64,000 nt of DNA from Gallionella sp. UBA4121 (GCA_002381565.1 DFWZ01000056.1:77766-141765); one strand, 5' to 3'. Shown: positions 51,815 through 60,939, counted from the stretch's first letter. Numbers and translations: made by a program. Notes: generated by a model from the sequence alone, not told the origin.

Positions 51815-51970
51815 GTTTTTTCTCCATGAGCCTGAAGCTATGCAACAGGCTAACATACCACGTTCATCATGTTTGGCTCAAACAGTGGGCAAAACAACCG
51901 CTTATTCGTCAACTTCACGACAGATTTGTTTAACCTGGCGGCACTTTCACAAAAAATGTTAAATAACGCT

Positions 51971-51997
51971 AAAGTTTTCCTGACTTTTTCCGATATA
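51971..51997 (+). promoter_or_regulatory. Sigma-28 (FliA) promoter of flgM-flgN
   Basis: TAAAGTTT (51971-51978) is an exact -35 consensus. After 11 bases, TCCGATAT (51990-51997) matches the -10 GCCGATAA at six of eight positions. The flgM ATG follows 47 bases later with AAAGGA as ribosome site. It gives the expected feedback: FliA drives its own anti-sigma factor. Confidence 0.8.
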
Positions 51998-52044
51998 GTA
52001 AGCAGCAACGGAATTTTTAGTATCGGCAGATTGAAAGGATTATC

Positions 52045-52350
52045 ATGAAAGTTGAAAAAACAGCAAGCACGCTGCCCGCCGGGAAGATCAGCGACGGGAA
52101 TGCGCGCGGCACCAGCACCCGAGCCAGCACTGCGCCGCAGCAATCAGGGACCAGCGTCTCTCTCGGAGCGACTGCAACCCAGTTAGCTAAAATGCAGTCC
52201 AGCATGGATAACACGTCTGCCGTAGACGCAAACAAAGTGGCGGAAATCAAAAAGGCCATCAGCGATGGTCTCTTTCAGGTAAATTCAGGCGTCGTGGCTG
52301 ATCGCCTGATTCAGTCCGTGCACGATCTTATCAACAAGAGCCAGGCATAA
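52045..52350 (+). CDS. flgM: Anti-sigma-28 factor FlgM
   Basis: A 101-residue protein. The first half is a disordered, Ser/Thr/Ala-rich segment used for export. The C-terminal half (VDANKVAEIKKAISDGLFQVNSGVVADRLIQSVHDLINK) is the FliA-binding helical domain. It holds FliA until the hook is finished and FlgM is exported. A sigma-28 promoter stands upstream, and flgN follows after 2 bases. Confidence 0.94.
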   Translation: MKVEKTASTLPAGKISDGNARGTSTRASTAPQQSGTSVSLGATATQLAKMQSSMDNTSAVDANKVAEIKKAISDGLFQVNSGVVADRLIQSVHDLINKSQA

Positions 52351-52352
52351 TC

Positions 52353-52829
52353 TTGAACCATCCAGCCTGCACGGACTTACTTGCTGCCATGGCAGAAGAG
52401 CGTGCGGCTGTTCGTAGCTTTGTCGATCTTTTGCAACAAGAGCAAAATCTGTTAACGGAAAACAGCATTGATCCGTTGATGATGCTCGCCGAACAAAAGT
52501 CAACGCGTGCCGCTCAGTTAGGCGAACTTGCCGAGGTGCGCCACCGCCTGATGCTCGCTTGCCTGCCTGAACTCACCGCCCCGGCCATCCTGGCCTGGTT
52601 TAAGGTCAACAGCACGGAAGGTTTAGTTCTCTGGCAGGAAATCAGTACATTAGCTGAACAGGCCAGACAACTTAATCACATCAATGGCGAACTGATACAG
52701 ATGAAGTTGCGCCACAATCAACAACTGCTTACCGCACTCAGCCGTGCCGTCAATCAGGCCAATCTGTACGGCCCGGACGGGCAAACCAACTTCTCAGCAG
52801 GCGGCGGCAGATCGCTCGGCAGCGTCTAA
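52353..52829 (+). CDS. flgN: Flagellar export chaperone FlgN
   Basis: A 158-residue helical chaperone for FlgK and FlgL. It starts at TTG 2 bases after flgM; an ATG further in would shorten it considerably. ERAAVRSFVDLLQQEQNLLTENSIDPLMMLAEQKSTRAAQLGELAEVRHRL is the FlgN coiled-coil, and the C-terminal HINGELIQMKLRHNQQLLTALSRAVNQANLYGPDGQTN is the substrate-binding end (LYGxDGQ is conserved). The stop overlaps the convergent motD stop by 2 bases. Confidence 0.92.
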   Translation: MNHPACTDLLAAMAEERAAVRSFVDLLQQEQNLLTENSIDPLMMLAEQKSTRAAQLGELAEVRHRLMLACLPELTAPAILAWFKVNSTEGLVLWQEISTLAEQARQLNHINGELIQMKLRHNQQLLTALSRAVNQANLYGPDGQTNFSAGGGRSLGSV

Positions 52830-53614
52830 TTGCTTGTTGAAGGGGCGCTGACGGGCAGAGACGAATTCGGCTCGACCTGATTGGCACGGTCAAATTGAGG
52901 GGATAGAATCGTAATCGAAACCCGGCGATTTTTGGCTCGATGCTCGGGCGTGTCATTTGGCACGACAGGCAGATTCGCCGCCATGCCCACCGCTGTCAGA
53001 CGTTTCTCCGCCACGCCATACGCTGCGAGCGTTCTGACCACGCTGCCGGCACGCCCGGAAGACAGTTCCCAGTTGGATGGAAATTGAGCCGTCTTGATAG
53101 GCACATCGTCTGTATGCCCTTGCACTTCAACGGACTGATTTTCGCGACTCAACACCAGGGCTACTTTTTTCAGCGTCTCCTGAGCGCCGGCTTGCAGTTT
53201 ATCCTCACCTTCACTGAACAAGGTGCTGGCGCTGATATCAATCTCTACCCCTCGTCCGGTTTGATGGACACCGACCAGCCCTTGAACGATCAGCGGCCCC
53301 ATCGCCTGCTGCAAACTCTCGGTCACCGCTTTCATCTGCGCCTGCATTTTGCGCTGTTGCTCGACCAGTCGCGCATCGCGCTTATCGACCAGCGCCTTTA
53401 ACATTTGCTCCTGCGGGCTCATAGCGACAGAGTTGGCTTGCTGGGTAAAGGCCAGGCTCAACGAATTACTAAAGGTCTTATATTTCTCATCGTTGACAGA
53501 TGATATCGAATACATCACCACGAAAAAAGCGAACAATAATGTGACAAAGTCAGCATAGGAGATTAACCATCGGTCGTGATTATCGTGTTCTATGCGTTTG
53601 CGTCTGCCCGCCAT
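52826..53614 (-). CDS. motD: Flagellar motor stator protein MotD (MotB/OmpA family)
   Basis: A 262-residue stator B-subunit. The start MAGRRKRIEHDNHDRWLISYADFVTLLFAFFVVMYSISSVNDEKY has the single membrane helix with the proton-carrying Asp (YADF). The C-terminal OmpA-like peptidoglycan domain includes VEVQGHTDDVPIKTAQFPSNWELSSGRAGSVVRTLAAYGV and HRAKNRRVSITIL. The Pseudomonas-type MotCD set is indicated by the pairing with motC after fliA. The 53614 ATG matches other MotD starts, although a GTG 4 codons upstream lies nearer a GAGG site. Confidence 0.93.
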   Translation of the reverse strand: MAGRRKRIEHDNHDRWLISYADFVTLLFAFFVVMYSISSVNDEKYKTFSNSLSLAFTQQANSVAMSPQEQMLKALVDKRDARLVEQQRKMQAQMKAVTESLQQAMGPLIVQGLVGVHQTGRGVEIDISASTLFSEGEDKLQAGAQETLKKVALVLSRENQSVEVQGHTDDVPIKTAQFPSNWELSSGRAGSVVRTLAAYGVAEKRLTAVGMAANLPVVPNDTPEHRAKNRRVSITILSPQFDRANQVEPNSSLPVSAPSTSN

Positions 53615-53646
53615 TTTTAACACCAACCTCGCACTGCGAAACCTTG

Positions 53647-53739
53647 CCTCAGTCGCCCGTTTACGGGAGAGTGAGGGGTAAGGGAAACGGGCATGGCGAA
53701 AAAATCAAATCTTACAATGGAATTTGCCATGCCCGTTAG
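53647..53739. repeat. Composite interspersed repeat, copy B
   Basis: A GCCCGTTTACGGGAGAG hairpin and G-rich run is followed by AACGGGCATGGC (53686-53697) and its perfect reverse complement GCCATGCCCGTT (53726-53737). The right arm contains the motC stop codon (TTA at 53736-53738). It fills the motC-motD gap and could fold as a 12-bp stem. The same block order occurs at 5664-5763. Confidence 0.75.
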
Positions 53740-54476
53740 TCCAGATAACTTTGCAATTTAAATTCAATGTAGCGGGGATTTTCACCGTTTGCAATCGCAA
53801 CCAGTCCATCCACGATCATGTCACGCATTTGGGTCTGTTCCATGATGATGGCCTTCAGTTTGTTCGCAACCGGCAAAAACAATAAATTTGCGAAAGCCAC
53901 GCCATAAATGGTTGCAACAAATGCAACGGCAATCCCGCCGCCCAGCTTGCCAGGTTCTGATAAGTTTTGCATCACATGCATCAAACCTAACACCGCGCCA
54001 ATAATGCCTATCGTTGGCGAATAGCCTGCCGCCGATTCCCATACCCTTGCCGCTTGCCAGCGCAGTTGCTCCCATGAGCGAATATCAATCTCAAGTACTT
54101 CGCGAATTTTCTCTGCACTATAACCATCCACCAGCAACTGCACCCCCTTCTTCAGAAAAGGGTCGCTAATCTCAGAAATATGCATTTCCAGTGCCAGCAT
54201 ACCTTCCCGGCGCGCCAGGTCACCCCATCCGGTCAACTGCTCAATCGAATCCTGACCAGACAACTTCGGCGTAACTAACGCCCAACCTGTCATCCTGACA
54301 GCCGCCATAAAGACTTTGCTCGAACTTTGCACCATCACCGCGCCCAGGGTGCCGCAGAACACAATCATGAACGCCGTACTCTGGAACAGGATAGCCAGAT
54401 TACTGCCCTCGAGCATCTGCGCTGCCAGAATACCCGCCAATGCGACCAGTAAACCAAATAACGTCAGCCTGTCCAT
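53736..54476 (-). CDS. motC: Flagellar motor stator protein MotC (MotA family)
   Basis: A 246-residue stator A-subunit with four membrane helices: MDRLTLFGLLVALAGILAAQMLEG, ILFQSTAFMIVFCGTLGAVMV, and the pair YSPTIGIIGAVLGLMHVMQNL and GIAVAFVATIYGVAFANLLFLPVANKL. The charged cytoplasmic loop between them contacts FliG. Its start overlaps the fliA stop by 1 base (TGATG), so expression is tied to FliA. Confidence 0.94.
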   Translation of the reverse strand: MDRLTLFGLLVALAGILAAQMLEGSNLAILFQSTAFMIVFCGTLGAVMVQSSSKVFMAAVRMTGWALVTPKLSGQDSIEQLTGWGDLARREGMLALEMHISEISDPFLKKGVQLLVDGYSAEKIREVLEIDIRSWEQLRWQAARVWESAAGYSPTIGIIGAVLGLMHVMQNLSEPGKLGGGIAVAFVATIYGVAFANLLFLPVANKLKAIIMEQTQMRDMIVDGLVAIANGENPRYIEFKLQSYLD

Positions 54477-55186
54477 CAGTAACCTTTCAACGAACCACGC
54501 AGACGTGCTACGGCCTGGCTATGTAACTGTGAAATGCGCGACTCGCTGACACCAAACACCTCGCCGACTTCGCGCAGATTCATCTCCTGCTCATAAATCA
54601 TGCCCATTAGCATGCGCTCGCGCTCCGGCAAAATGTCTATCGCACGCGTCAATTCGGTCTTGAAACGCTCATCCAGCAATAAAGCCAGCGGATCGCTATC
54701 GTTGGCGAATTCAAATCGTTCGAAGAAGTCATCATGATCTTCATCCTGAAAATCTTCGTAATAAATCAGTTGTGCGCCGCGAGATTCCTGCAACATCTGC
54801 TGATATTCAACGAGCGAGACCTCCAGTTCACGAGCAATTTCGGTCTCGTTTGGCGCACGACCCAGTTTCTGCTGCAAGCGGCTGACGGATTGTTCAATTC
54901 GACGCATGTCACGACGCAAACTGCGTGGCAACCAGTCTGCACTGCGCAATTCATCCAGCATGGCGCCGCGAATGCGTTGCGTCGCGTACGTTTCAAACTG
55001 GGCGCCATGAATCTCGTCGTAGCGATTTGCCGCATCCAGCAGACCCATCATGCCAGCCTGAATGATATCGTCAATTTGTACGCTATACGGCAATCTGCTC
55101 ATCATTTGATGAGCCAGCCGCTTTACCATCGGGGCATAATCCCTCAAGCACTGGTCTTTGTCCTGCAATCCGGATGCGTTATACAT
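54476..55186 (-). CDS. fliA: Flagellar sigma factor FliA (sigma-28)
   Basis: A 236-residue sigma-70-family protein. Region 2 (YAPMVKRLAHQMMSRLPYSVQIDDIIQAGMMGLLDAANRYDEIHGAQFETYATQRIRGAMLDELRSADWLPRSLRRDMR), region 3 and region 4 (ERERMLMGMIYEQEMNLREVGEVFGVSESRISQLHSQAVARLR) are complete. It directs late flagellar genes; two matching promoters (flgKL, flgMN) occur in this window. It follows flhG by 98 bases. Confidence 0.97.
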   Translation of the reverse strand: MYNASGLQDKDQCLRDYAPMVKRLAHQMMSRLPYSVQIDDIIQAGMMGLLDAANRYDEIHGAQFETYATQRIRGAMLDELRSADWLPRSLRRDMRRIEQSVSRLQQKLGRAPNETEIARELEVSLVEYQQMLQESRGAQLIYYEDFQDEDHDDFFERFEFANDSDPLALLLDERFKTELTRAIDILPERERMLMGMIYEQEMNLREVGEVFGVSESRISQLHSQAVARLRGSLKGY

Positions 55187-55284
55187 AGTTGCCAGTCATA
55201 AGTCTTAAACGTAATTCGTGAATTGAGACGGCAGTCGCGCAGATTCAGCCAGCAACTACCGACTCATTGCTAACGACTGCTTTT

Positions 55285-56265
55285 CTAGCTTGCAAGCTGT
55301 TCCATTTCGTGTTGACGCGCCAACTGCCTGATCAGGTTTTTCATCATCTGGGAAATGCCGCCTTCCATTTCATCGTGTTGCATCGTCATCTGCAACACAC
55401 TTTGAGACAATGCCATACAGGCCTGGGCAGATACGGCGGATGGATAGGCGTCCACCACGGATCTGTCCAACTGCGTCGCACGTTTCAATTTGTCATCCAA
55501 TGGAATATAACCCAGATATTCGAGTCGTGCGGCGAGATTATTCCTCGCGACTTTTTCCATGTTGCCAAACACCAGCCTGGCCATCTGTTCATTGGATACT
55601 TTGTTTACCACGACTTCGAAGCGCAGGCGCGCATTCTCCAGCGCCAGACGTTTAATCAATGAATAGCTTTCGGTGATTCCACTTGCGGTCGCATCCATCA
55701 CCACCAGCAGCCTGACACCGGAGGCCAGACTGGATGAGACGGCAGCATGGCCTGCCAGCATTGCGGCATCCACCAGCATCACGTCCACCCCGCTGCTCGC
55801 CTCAGCCAGAGCGCTTTCCAGACAGTGCTGCTCGACAGGATTCAATTTCTCCAACGCACGCATCAGGCGGGCGATGGGCAGGATGGCATACCCTTTGCCA
55901 CGCAGAACGGCATCCTCAAGCTGGCATTTTCCCTGTATCACATCAAGTAAATCAAACCGCGCAAACAATCCCAGGCTATCGGCCAAATTGTGCGGCGCAG
56001 GGTTCTCGTCCAGCACCAGTACATCGCGGCCAGCGCCACCCATCGCTGCGGCCAGATTAAGTGTCACGCTGGTACGCCCCATGCCGCCTTTACCTGCCAC
56101 CAGCGTGATAACCTGAGTCTGATTGCACACCAGCATACGGCGCAACCCTTCGGCCTGATCGTCAGCCCCCAGTCGCTGAGGTGCAGTCACCTGCTGCTGC
56201 GCATCTTTTTCCGCTAATGACTCATCCAGCTCATCGACTTGCAACTCTTCAACATCAAAGTGCAT
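55285..56265 (-). CDS. flhG: Flagellar number regulator FlhG (FleN/YlxH), variant P-loop
   Basis: A 326-residue MinD-like ATPase limiting flagellar number and placement. The DQAEGLR motif (36-42) that activates the FlhF GTPase is present near the N-terminus. The P-loop reads GKGGMGRTS (58-66): the deviant Walker signature Lys is kept, but the usual second Lys is Arg64. The rest (VLVLDENPAPHNLADSLGLFARFDLLDVI, DVMLVDAAMLAGHAAVSS) is normal, and the C-terminal helix is membrane-targeting. It overlaps flhF by 11 bases. Confidence 0.93.
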   Translation of the reverse strand: MHFDVEELQVDELDESLAEKDAQQQVTAPQRLGADDQAEGLRRMLVCNQTQVITLVAGKGGMGRTSVTLNLAAAMGGAGRDVLVLDENPAPHNLADSLGLFARFDLLDVIQGKCQLEDAVLRGKGYAILPIARLMRALEKLNPVEQHCLESALAEASSGVDVMLVDAAMLAGHAAVSSSLASGVRLLVVMDATASGITESYSLIKRLALENARLRFEVVVNKVSNEQMARLVFGNMEKVARNNLAARLEYLGYIPLDDKLKRATQLDRSVVDAYPSAVSAQACMALSQSVLQMTMQHDEMEGGISQMMKNLIRQLARQHEMEQLAS

Positions 56266-57454
56266 AGGACACCTCGCCGGAAGATACGGTGCCGGAATCA
56301 GCCATTATCGTCGGGAACTCAAGCTCCTCCAGCGTGAATGGCGTTTTTTCATCCACAGGTTTAAACGCCCGATGCAACAAAATATCGATATTAACCGGAT
56401 GCAAGTCTTCCGGCACACGCTGCCCGTTAGCCATGAAATACATCACCAGACGGTGACGCACTACCACATCCAGCACGGCGCCAAGATTGACAGCTTCATC
56501 CAGCTTGGTTGCAATGCAGCCGATCACTTTATTGCTGTAATACATGCGCACCACATCTTCGAGCGTATCGCCGCCGCTGGTCGCATTCAACACCAGTAAA
56601 CGCTGCACGCCGGCCGCATCGAACATTTCACTCTGTTCGGACACACGCTCATCGCGTTGCCCCATTCCCACCGTGTCGATCAACACCAGATGCTTGTGAC
56701 GCAACGCAGCAAGCGTCAGGCGCAAATCATCGGCACCCTTCACCGCATGAACCGCCACGCCGAGAATCTTTCCGTAAATCTTCAGCTGTTCATAGGCGCC
56801 AATCCGGTAACTGTCGGTGGTCAGCAACGCCACCTTATCCGCACCATAGCGCACCACCGCCCTTGCCGCCAACTTGGCGGTTGTCGTCGTTTTGCCGACG
56901 CCGGTCGGACCGATCAGCGCATAGACACCGCCTTTGGCGACGATATCGTCTTCAGCGCCTGCCACACGCAAATTGCGTTTCAGCACTTGCTTGATCCAGA
57001 ACTCACCCTTTTCATTGCCGGCTGGCATCTTGTCCAGCAACTGGCGGGCAAGCAGCGTACTGAAACCGGAATTGAGCATACGGCGCAACAAACCGGCGCG
57101 CTGCGGGTCACGCTGCTGCACATTATTCCATGACAAGGTCTCAATCTGCTTCTGCAGCTTGCTGTGCATGGATTTAATTTCGCCGAGTATCGACGCTTCA
57201 GCAGCCAGACTGTTGGCGCCAGGCACCAAGGCTTGCACAGCGTCGGCGATCGCTTCAACCTTGTTGGCCCGAAGTTTGGCACCCTGAGCCGTCACATCTG
57301 ACAGTCGCACCATCTCATCATTCGCCATGGCGACAATTTCGACGCCCTGTGAGGTTGTGCGATTCGACAGAATGACGGCTTCTTCACCCAGCTCACTGCG
57401 TATTTCTCTTAGCGCCTCACGTGCTGTCGGGGCGATAAATTTTCTGATGTTCAT
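56255..57454 (-). CDS. flhF: Flagellar polar-placement GTPase FlhF
   Basis: A 399-residue SRP-type GTPase. The N-terminal basic B domain (MNIRKFIAPTAREALREIRSELGEEAVILSNRTTSQGVEIVAM) precedes the N domain and the G domain. The P-loop is ALIGPTGVGKTTTTAKLAARAV, and VALLTTDSYRIGAYEQLKIYGKILGV and HLVLIDTVGMGQRDER are G2/G3-like. It marks the pole for FliF assembly and is regulated by FlhG. It overlaps flhA by 4 bases and flhG by 11. Confidence 0.95.
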   Translation of the reverse strand: MNIRKFIAPTAREALREIRSELGEEAVILSNRTTSQGVEIVAMANDEMVRLSDVTAQGAKLRANKVEAIADAVQALVPGANSLAAEASILGEIKSMHSKLQKQIETLSWNNVQQRDPQRAGLLRRMLNSGFSTLLARQLLDKMPAGNEKGEFWIKQVLKRNLRVAGAEDDIVAKGGVYALIGPTGVGKTTTTAKLAARAVVRYGADKVALLTTDSYRIGAYEQLKIYGKILGVAVHAVKGADDLRLTLAALRHKHLVLIDTVGMGQRDERVSEQSEMFDAAGVQRLLVLNATSGGDTLEDVVRMYYSNKVIGCIATKLDEAVNLGAVLDVVVRHRLVMYFMANGQRVPEDLHPVNIDILLHRAFKPVDEKTPFTLEELEFPTIMADSGTVSSGEVSYAL

Positions 57455-59538
57455 GCGTTTCCTCCTACCAATGATGTCACCCGGATGGTTTTAAAGTCCG
57501 GTACTTCATCATGCGAAATAACCCTTAAATTCGGAACGGCACGCTTCAAAAAGCGCGCCAGCAAATCGCGCAACTGGGCCGGCACCAGCATCACCGTCGG
57601 CAGCCCCATTTGCTCCTGTCGTTCAACTGCGGCACGTGATTCATTCAGCACGGTATCTGCCAGGCCAGGCTCTATGCCTATACCGTTCTGACTCGCCTGC
57701 ATCGCCTGCATCAACACATGCTCCAGCTCCTTGTCCATGCCTATCACCTGCAACTCCTGTGCAGCGGGATAGAATTGCTGCACGATGGCAGGCCCCAGGG
57801 CCACACGCACCAGAACAGTCAGTTGCAAGGCATCCAGATTGCGCGGCGCGTTATCTGCCAGCGTTTCCACGATGGTACGCATATCGCGGATATGCATCCC
57901 TTCATCCAGCAAGTTTTGCAACACTTTCTGCACCGTCCCCAGTGGCAGGGACTTGGGCACCAGATCTTCCACCAGTTTAGGCGCAGTCTTGGCAAGATGA
58001 TCGAGCAACTGTTGCACCTCCTGTCGCCCCAACAACTCGGCTGAACGAGTGCTGAGCAAATTACTCAGATGGGTTGCGACCACCGTACCGGGGTCCACCA
58101 CGGTATAGCCCATAATCTGTGCCTGTTCGCGCAACGCGGCATCTATCCATACGGCAGGCAAGCCAAACGCGGGGTCTTTAGTCGGCGTGCCGATCAAATC
58201 GCCGGTCACACTACCCGGATTGATCGCCAGGAATTGCTGCGGATAAGCCTCTCCACTGCCAATTTCCACTCCCTTCAGGGTGATGCGATACGCATTCGGA
58301 CGCAGATCGAGATTATCCCGAATATGCACCGAGGGGGGCAGAAAGCCGATATCCTGCGTGAATTTCTTGCGTATTCCCTTGATTCTTCGTAACAGATCAC
58401 CGTCCTGCGCCTTGTCAACCAGCGTGATCAGGCGATAGCCAACTTCCAGACCCAGCACATCCACCTGCGCGACATCTTCCCAGCTTGCATCGGTTGCTTC
58501 GGTAATAATCGGGGTCGCCGCCACTTCAGCCTGTTCCTGCTCTGCCACTTTTTCGGTTTTTTGCGACAAATAATAGGCCAGCCAGACCATCCCACCCGCC
58601 AGCAGCAAAAATGCAAAGTGCGGCATGCCGGGTATCATACCCATCATGCCGATAATCCCTGCGGTCAACATGATGATCTGGGGTTGCTTGAACAACTGCC
58701 CCATCATTTGATCGCCGATATTCTGATCGGTGGAGACACGGCTCACCACCACACCGGCAGCGGTCGAAATCACCAGCGCCGGAATCTGCGCTACCAGACC
58801 ATCGCCAATCGCCAGCAGCGTGTAATTTTTGGCAGCCATGGCGATGTCCATATTGTGCTGCAACACACCCACAATCAGTCCGCCGATCAGATTGATGAAC
58901 AGGATGAGGATGCCGGCCACCGCATCGCCGCGCACAAACTTGGAGGCACCATCCATCGCACCGTAAAAATCCGCCTCCTGTCCGATCTCGGCACGCCGCT
59001 GCCGCGCCACATCTTCACCGATCAGGCCTGCGTTCAGGTCGGCATCAATCGCCATTTGCTTGCCGGGCATCGCATCCAGTGTGAAGCGTGCGCCCACTTC
59101 GGCGATACGTCCCGCACCCTTGGTGATCACCATAAAGTTGATGACTACCAGAATCGCGAACACCACGATGCCGACTGCGTAATTACCGCCCACCAGAAAG
59201 TGACCGAACGATTCAATCACCTTGCCCGCCGCATCAGGACCCGTATGGCCTTGCAGCAACACTACCCGGGTCGAAGCCACATTGAGCGACAAACGCAGCA
59301 ACGTGGTTATCAGCAAAATGGTCGGGAAGGACAGGAAATCCAGCGCCTTGGTGGTATTCATGCTGATGAGCAACACCATCACGGCAACTGCGATGTTGAA
59401 TGTGAAGAGAATATCCAGCAGCATCGGCGGCAATGGCAGCACCATCATCGCCAGTATCATCACGATCAGAATAGGCCCGGCCAGACCGCGCAATTTCACG
59501 CTGTTTTTAAGGAAATTCAGCACAGAATCCAGTTTCAT
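57451..59538 (-). CDS. flhA: Flagellar export gate protein FlhA
   Basis: A 695-residue protein. About eight membrane helices occupy residues 15-320, with the FHIPEP-like cytoplasmic loop (RIAEVGARFTLDAMPGKQMAIDADLNAGLI, ADFYGAMDGASKFVRGDAVAGI). The cytoplasmic C-terminal ring domain (VLGLEVGYRLITLVDKAQDGDLLRRIKGIRKKFTQDIGFLPPSVHIRDNLDLRPNAYRITLKG) docks chaperone-cargo complexes. It has 4-base overlaps with flhB and flhF. Confidence 0.97.
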   Translation of the reverse strand: MKLDSVLNFLKNSVKLRGLAGPILIVMILAMMVLPLPPMLLDILFTFNIAVAVMVLLISMNTTKALDFLSFPTILLITTLLRLSLNVASTRVVLLQGHTGPDAAGKVIESFGHFLVGGNYAVGIVVFAILVVINFMVITKGAGRIAEVGARFTLDAMPGKQMAIDADLNAGLIGEDVARQRRAEIGQEADFYGAMDGASKFVRGDAVAGILILFINLIGGLIVGVLQHNMDIAMAAKNYTLLAIGDGLVAQIPALVISTAAGVVVSRVSTDQNIGDQMMGQLFKQPQIIMLTAGIIGMMGMIPGMPHFAFLLLAGGMVWLAYYLSQKTEKVAEQEQAEVAATPIITEATDASWEDVAQVDVLGLEVGYRLITLVDKAQDGDLLRRIKGIRKKFTQDIGFLPPSVHIRDNLDLRPNAYRITLKGVEIGSGEAYPQQFLAINPGSVTGDLIGTPTKDPAFGLPAVWIDAALREQAQIMGYTVVDPGTVVATHLSNLLSTRSAELLGRQEVQQLLDHLAKTAPKLVEDLVPKSLPLGTVQKVLQNLLDEGMHIRDMRTIVETLADNAPRNLDALQLTVLVRVALGPAIVQQFYPAAQELQVIGMDKELEHVLMQAMQASQNGIGIEPGLADTVLNESRAAVERQEQMGLPTVMLVPAQLRDLLARFLKRAVPNLRVISHDEVPDFKTIRVTSLVGGNA

Positions 59539-60680
59539 GATGCGAGCCCGGCAGCAGGATCAAGCTCGGCAGGCACAGGTAAATTGTCCGGCTCCTCAGG
59601 GCGCGCTCCGCCTTGAGTCTGATAACGTTTCAACTGATATACGTAGGCCAGCACTTCGGCGACGGCTGTATATAATGCCTCGGGAATGGACTCGCCGATC
59701 TCGGTATGCTTGTGCAGCGCGCGTGCCAGCGGCGGCGCTTCGAGTATCGGCACATGATTTTCTACCGCAATTTCGCGTATACGCTGGGCGATCAGACCAG
59801 ACCCCTTGGCCACCACAGTGGGTGCGCTCATGCCTTTGTCGCTGTACTTCAGCGCAACAGAATAATGAGTAGGATTGGTCACCACCACATCAGCGCTTGG
59901 AATTGCGCTCATCATTCGACGTCTGGCCGCTTCACGCTGCATGCTGCGTATGCGTCCCTTAACCTGCGGATTTCCGTCCGTCTCCTTGGACTCCTGACGC
60001 ACTTCTTCCTTGGTCATCATCAGCTTCTTGTTATGGTCATAAAGCTGAAACGGCACGTCTATCGCCACGATCAGCAACATCCCGCACACAATCGCCAGAA
60101 AGCTGCCGCCAACCAGAGAACCCATTTGCGAAATCGCCGGCGCAATCGACAGCGTAGCCAGCTGCAACACATCCTCTCGATGATGCCACATCACCCAGGC
60201 CGCAACGCCTCCCAGCACAATCGCCTTGCCCAGCGCCTTGGACAGTTCCACCAGCGCGTGAGTTGAAAACATGCGTGCGATGCCGGAGACCGGGTTCATC
60301 CGTGAAAATTGAGGCATCAGCGCCTCTGGACTGAACAACCAGCCGTTCAAAAACAGCGGGGAAATGAGGGCCGCCAGCAGCAACAACAACAGAACAGGCG
60401 CAAAGGTAATCAGCATAGCCATGGATAGATCGTACAGATGCGGGATCATCAATTCCGGTTTAAAAACCAGATCCCGATTGATGGTCAGACCGTCGTGCAA
60501 CAGCCTCACCATCTGGGCGTTGAGCGATGCACCCATAAACCAGAGCGCAGCACCACCTGCCATCAGGATGGAGAACGTGGACAGCTCATGCGAGCGCGCG
60601 ACCTGACCTTTTTCTTTTGCCTGGTCAAGTCGCCGCTGCGAGGGTTGTTCTGTTTTTTCTAGATCGCTGTCATCTGCCAT
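59535..60680 (-). CDS. flhB: Flagellar export specificity switch protein FlhB
   Basis: A 381-residue protein from the ATG at 60680 (GGAG 6 bases upstream); an earlier in-frame start adds eight residues. MADDSDLEKTEQPSQRRLDQAKEKGQVARSHEL is the standard N-terminus. Four membrane helices follow, and the autocleavage site NPTH is at 269-272 in ADVVVTNPTHYSVALKY. It changes substrate class after FliK signals hook completion. First gene of flhB-flhA-flhF-flhG-fliA-motC-motD. Confidence 0.97.
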   Translation of the reverse strand: MADDSDLEKTEQPSQRRLDQAKEKGQVARSHELSTFSILMAGGAALWFMGASLNAQMVRLLHDGLTINRDLVFKPELMIPHLYDLSMAMLITFAPVLLLLLLAALISPLFLNGWLFSPEALMPQFSRMNPVSGIARMFSTHALVELSKALGKAIVLGGVAAWVMWHHREDVLQLATLSIAPAISQMGSLVGGSFLAIVCGMLLIVAIDVPFQLYDHNKKLMMTKEEVRQESKETDGNPQVKGRIRSMQREAARRRMMSAIPSADVVVTNPTHYSVALKYSDKGMSAPTVVAKGSGLIAQRIREIAVENHVPILEAPPLARALHKHTEIGESIPEALYTAVAEVLAYVYQLKRYQTQGGARPEEPDNLPVPAELDPAAGLAS

Positions 60681-60703
60681 GATGGGCTCCGCTGATGAGG
60701 CCA

Positions 60704-60709
60704 ATTATA
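60704..60709 (-). promoter_or_regulatory. Possible -10 element upstream of flhB
   Basis: On the minus strand TATAAT (60709-60704) is a perfect -10 hexamer 23 bases before the flhB ATG. No good -35 hexamer sits at 16-18 bases, so this is weak support. Confidence 0.3.
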
Positions 60710-60939
60710 CGCAAAGGAGCCGCGTTTAATCAGGCGAATAACGGGGAGTTTATCTGGCTTTTCAATACGTTCAAGACGGGAGATGAAGTAAACATGCAAG
60801 ATGCAATCGCAAGCCCAGCCTTAAATCGACTTTTATTCTCATGCAGATCGGAAAAAACCATATCGCCATATGTCACTATATGCGCAGCATGTGCCCATAC
60901 TGATTCGAATAGCTATCCCTCAATAACAATCAGATTTGA

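Noticed and set aside
58561..59616. A 351-codon plus-strand open frame opposite flhA
   Set aside because: Shadow of flhA codon usage, with His- and Gln-rich composition and no motif.
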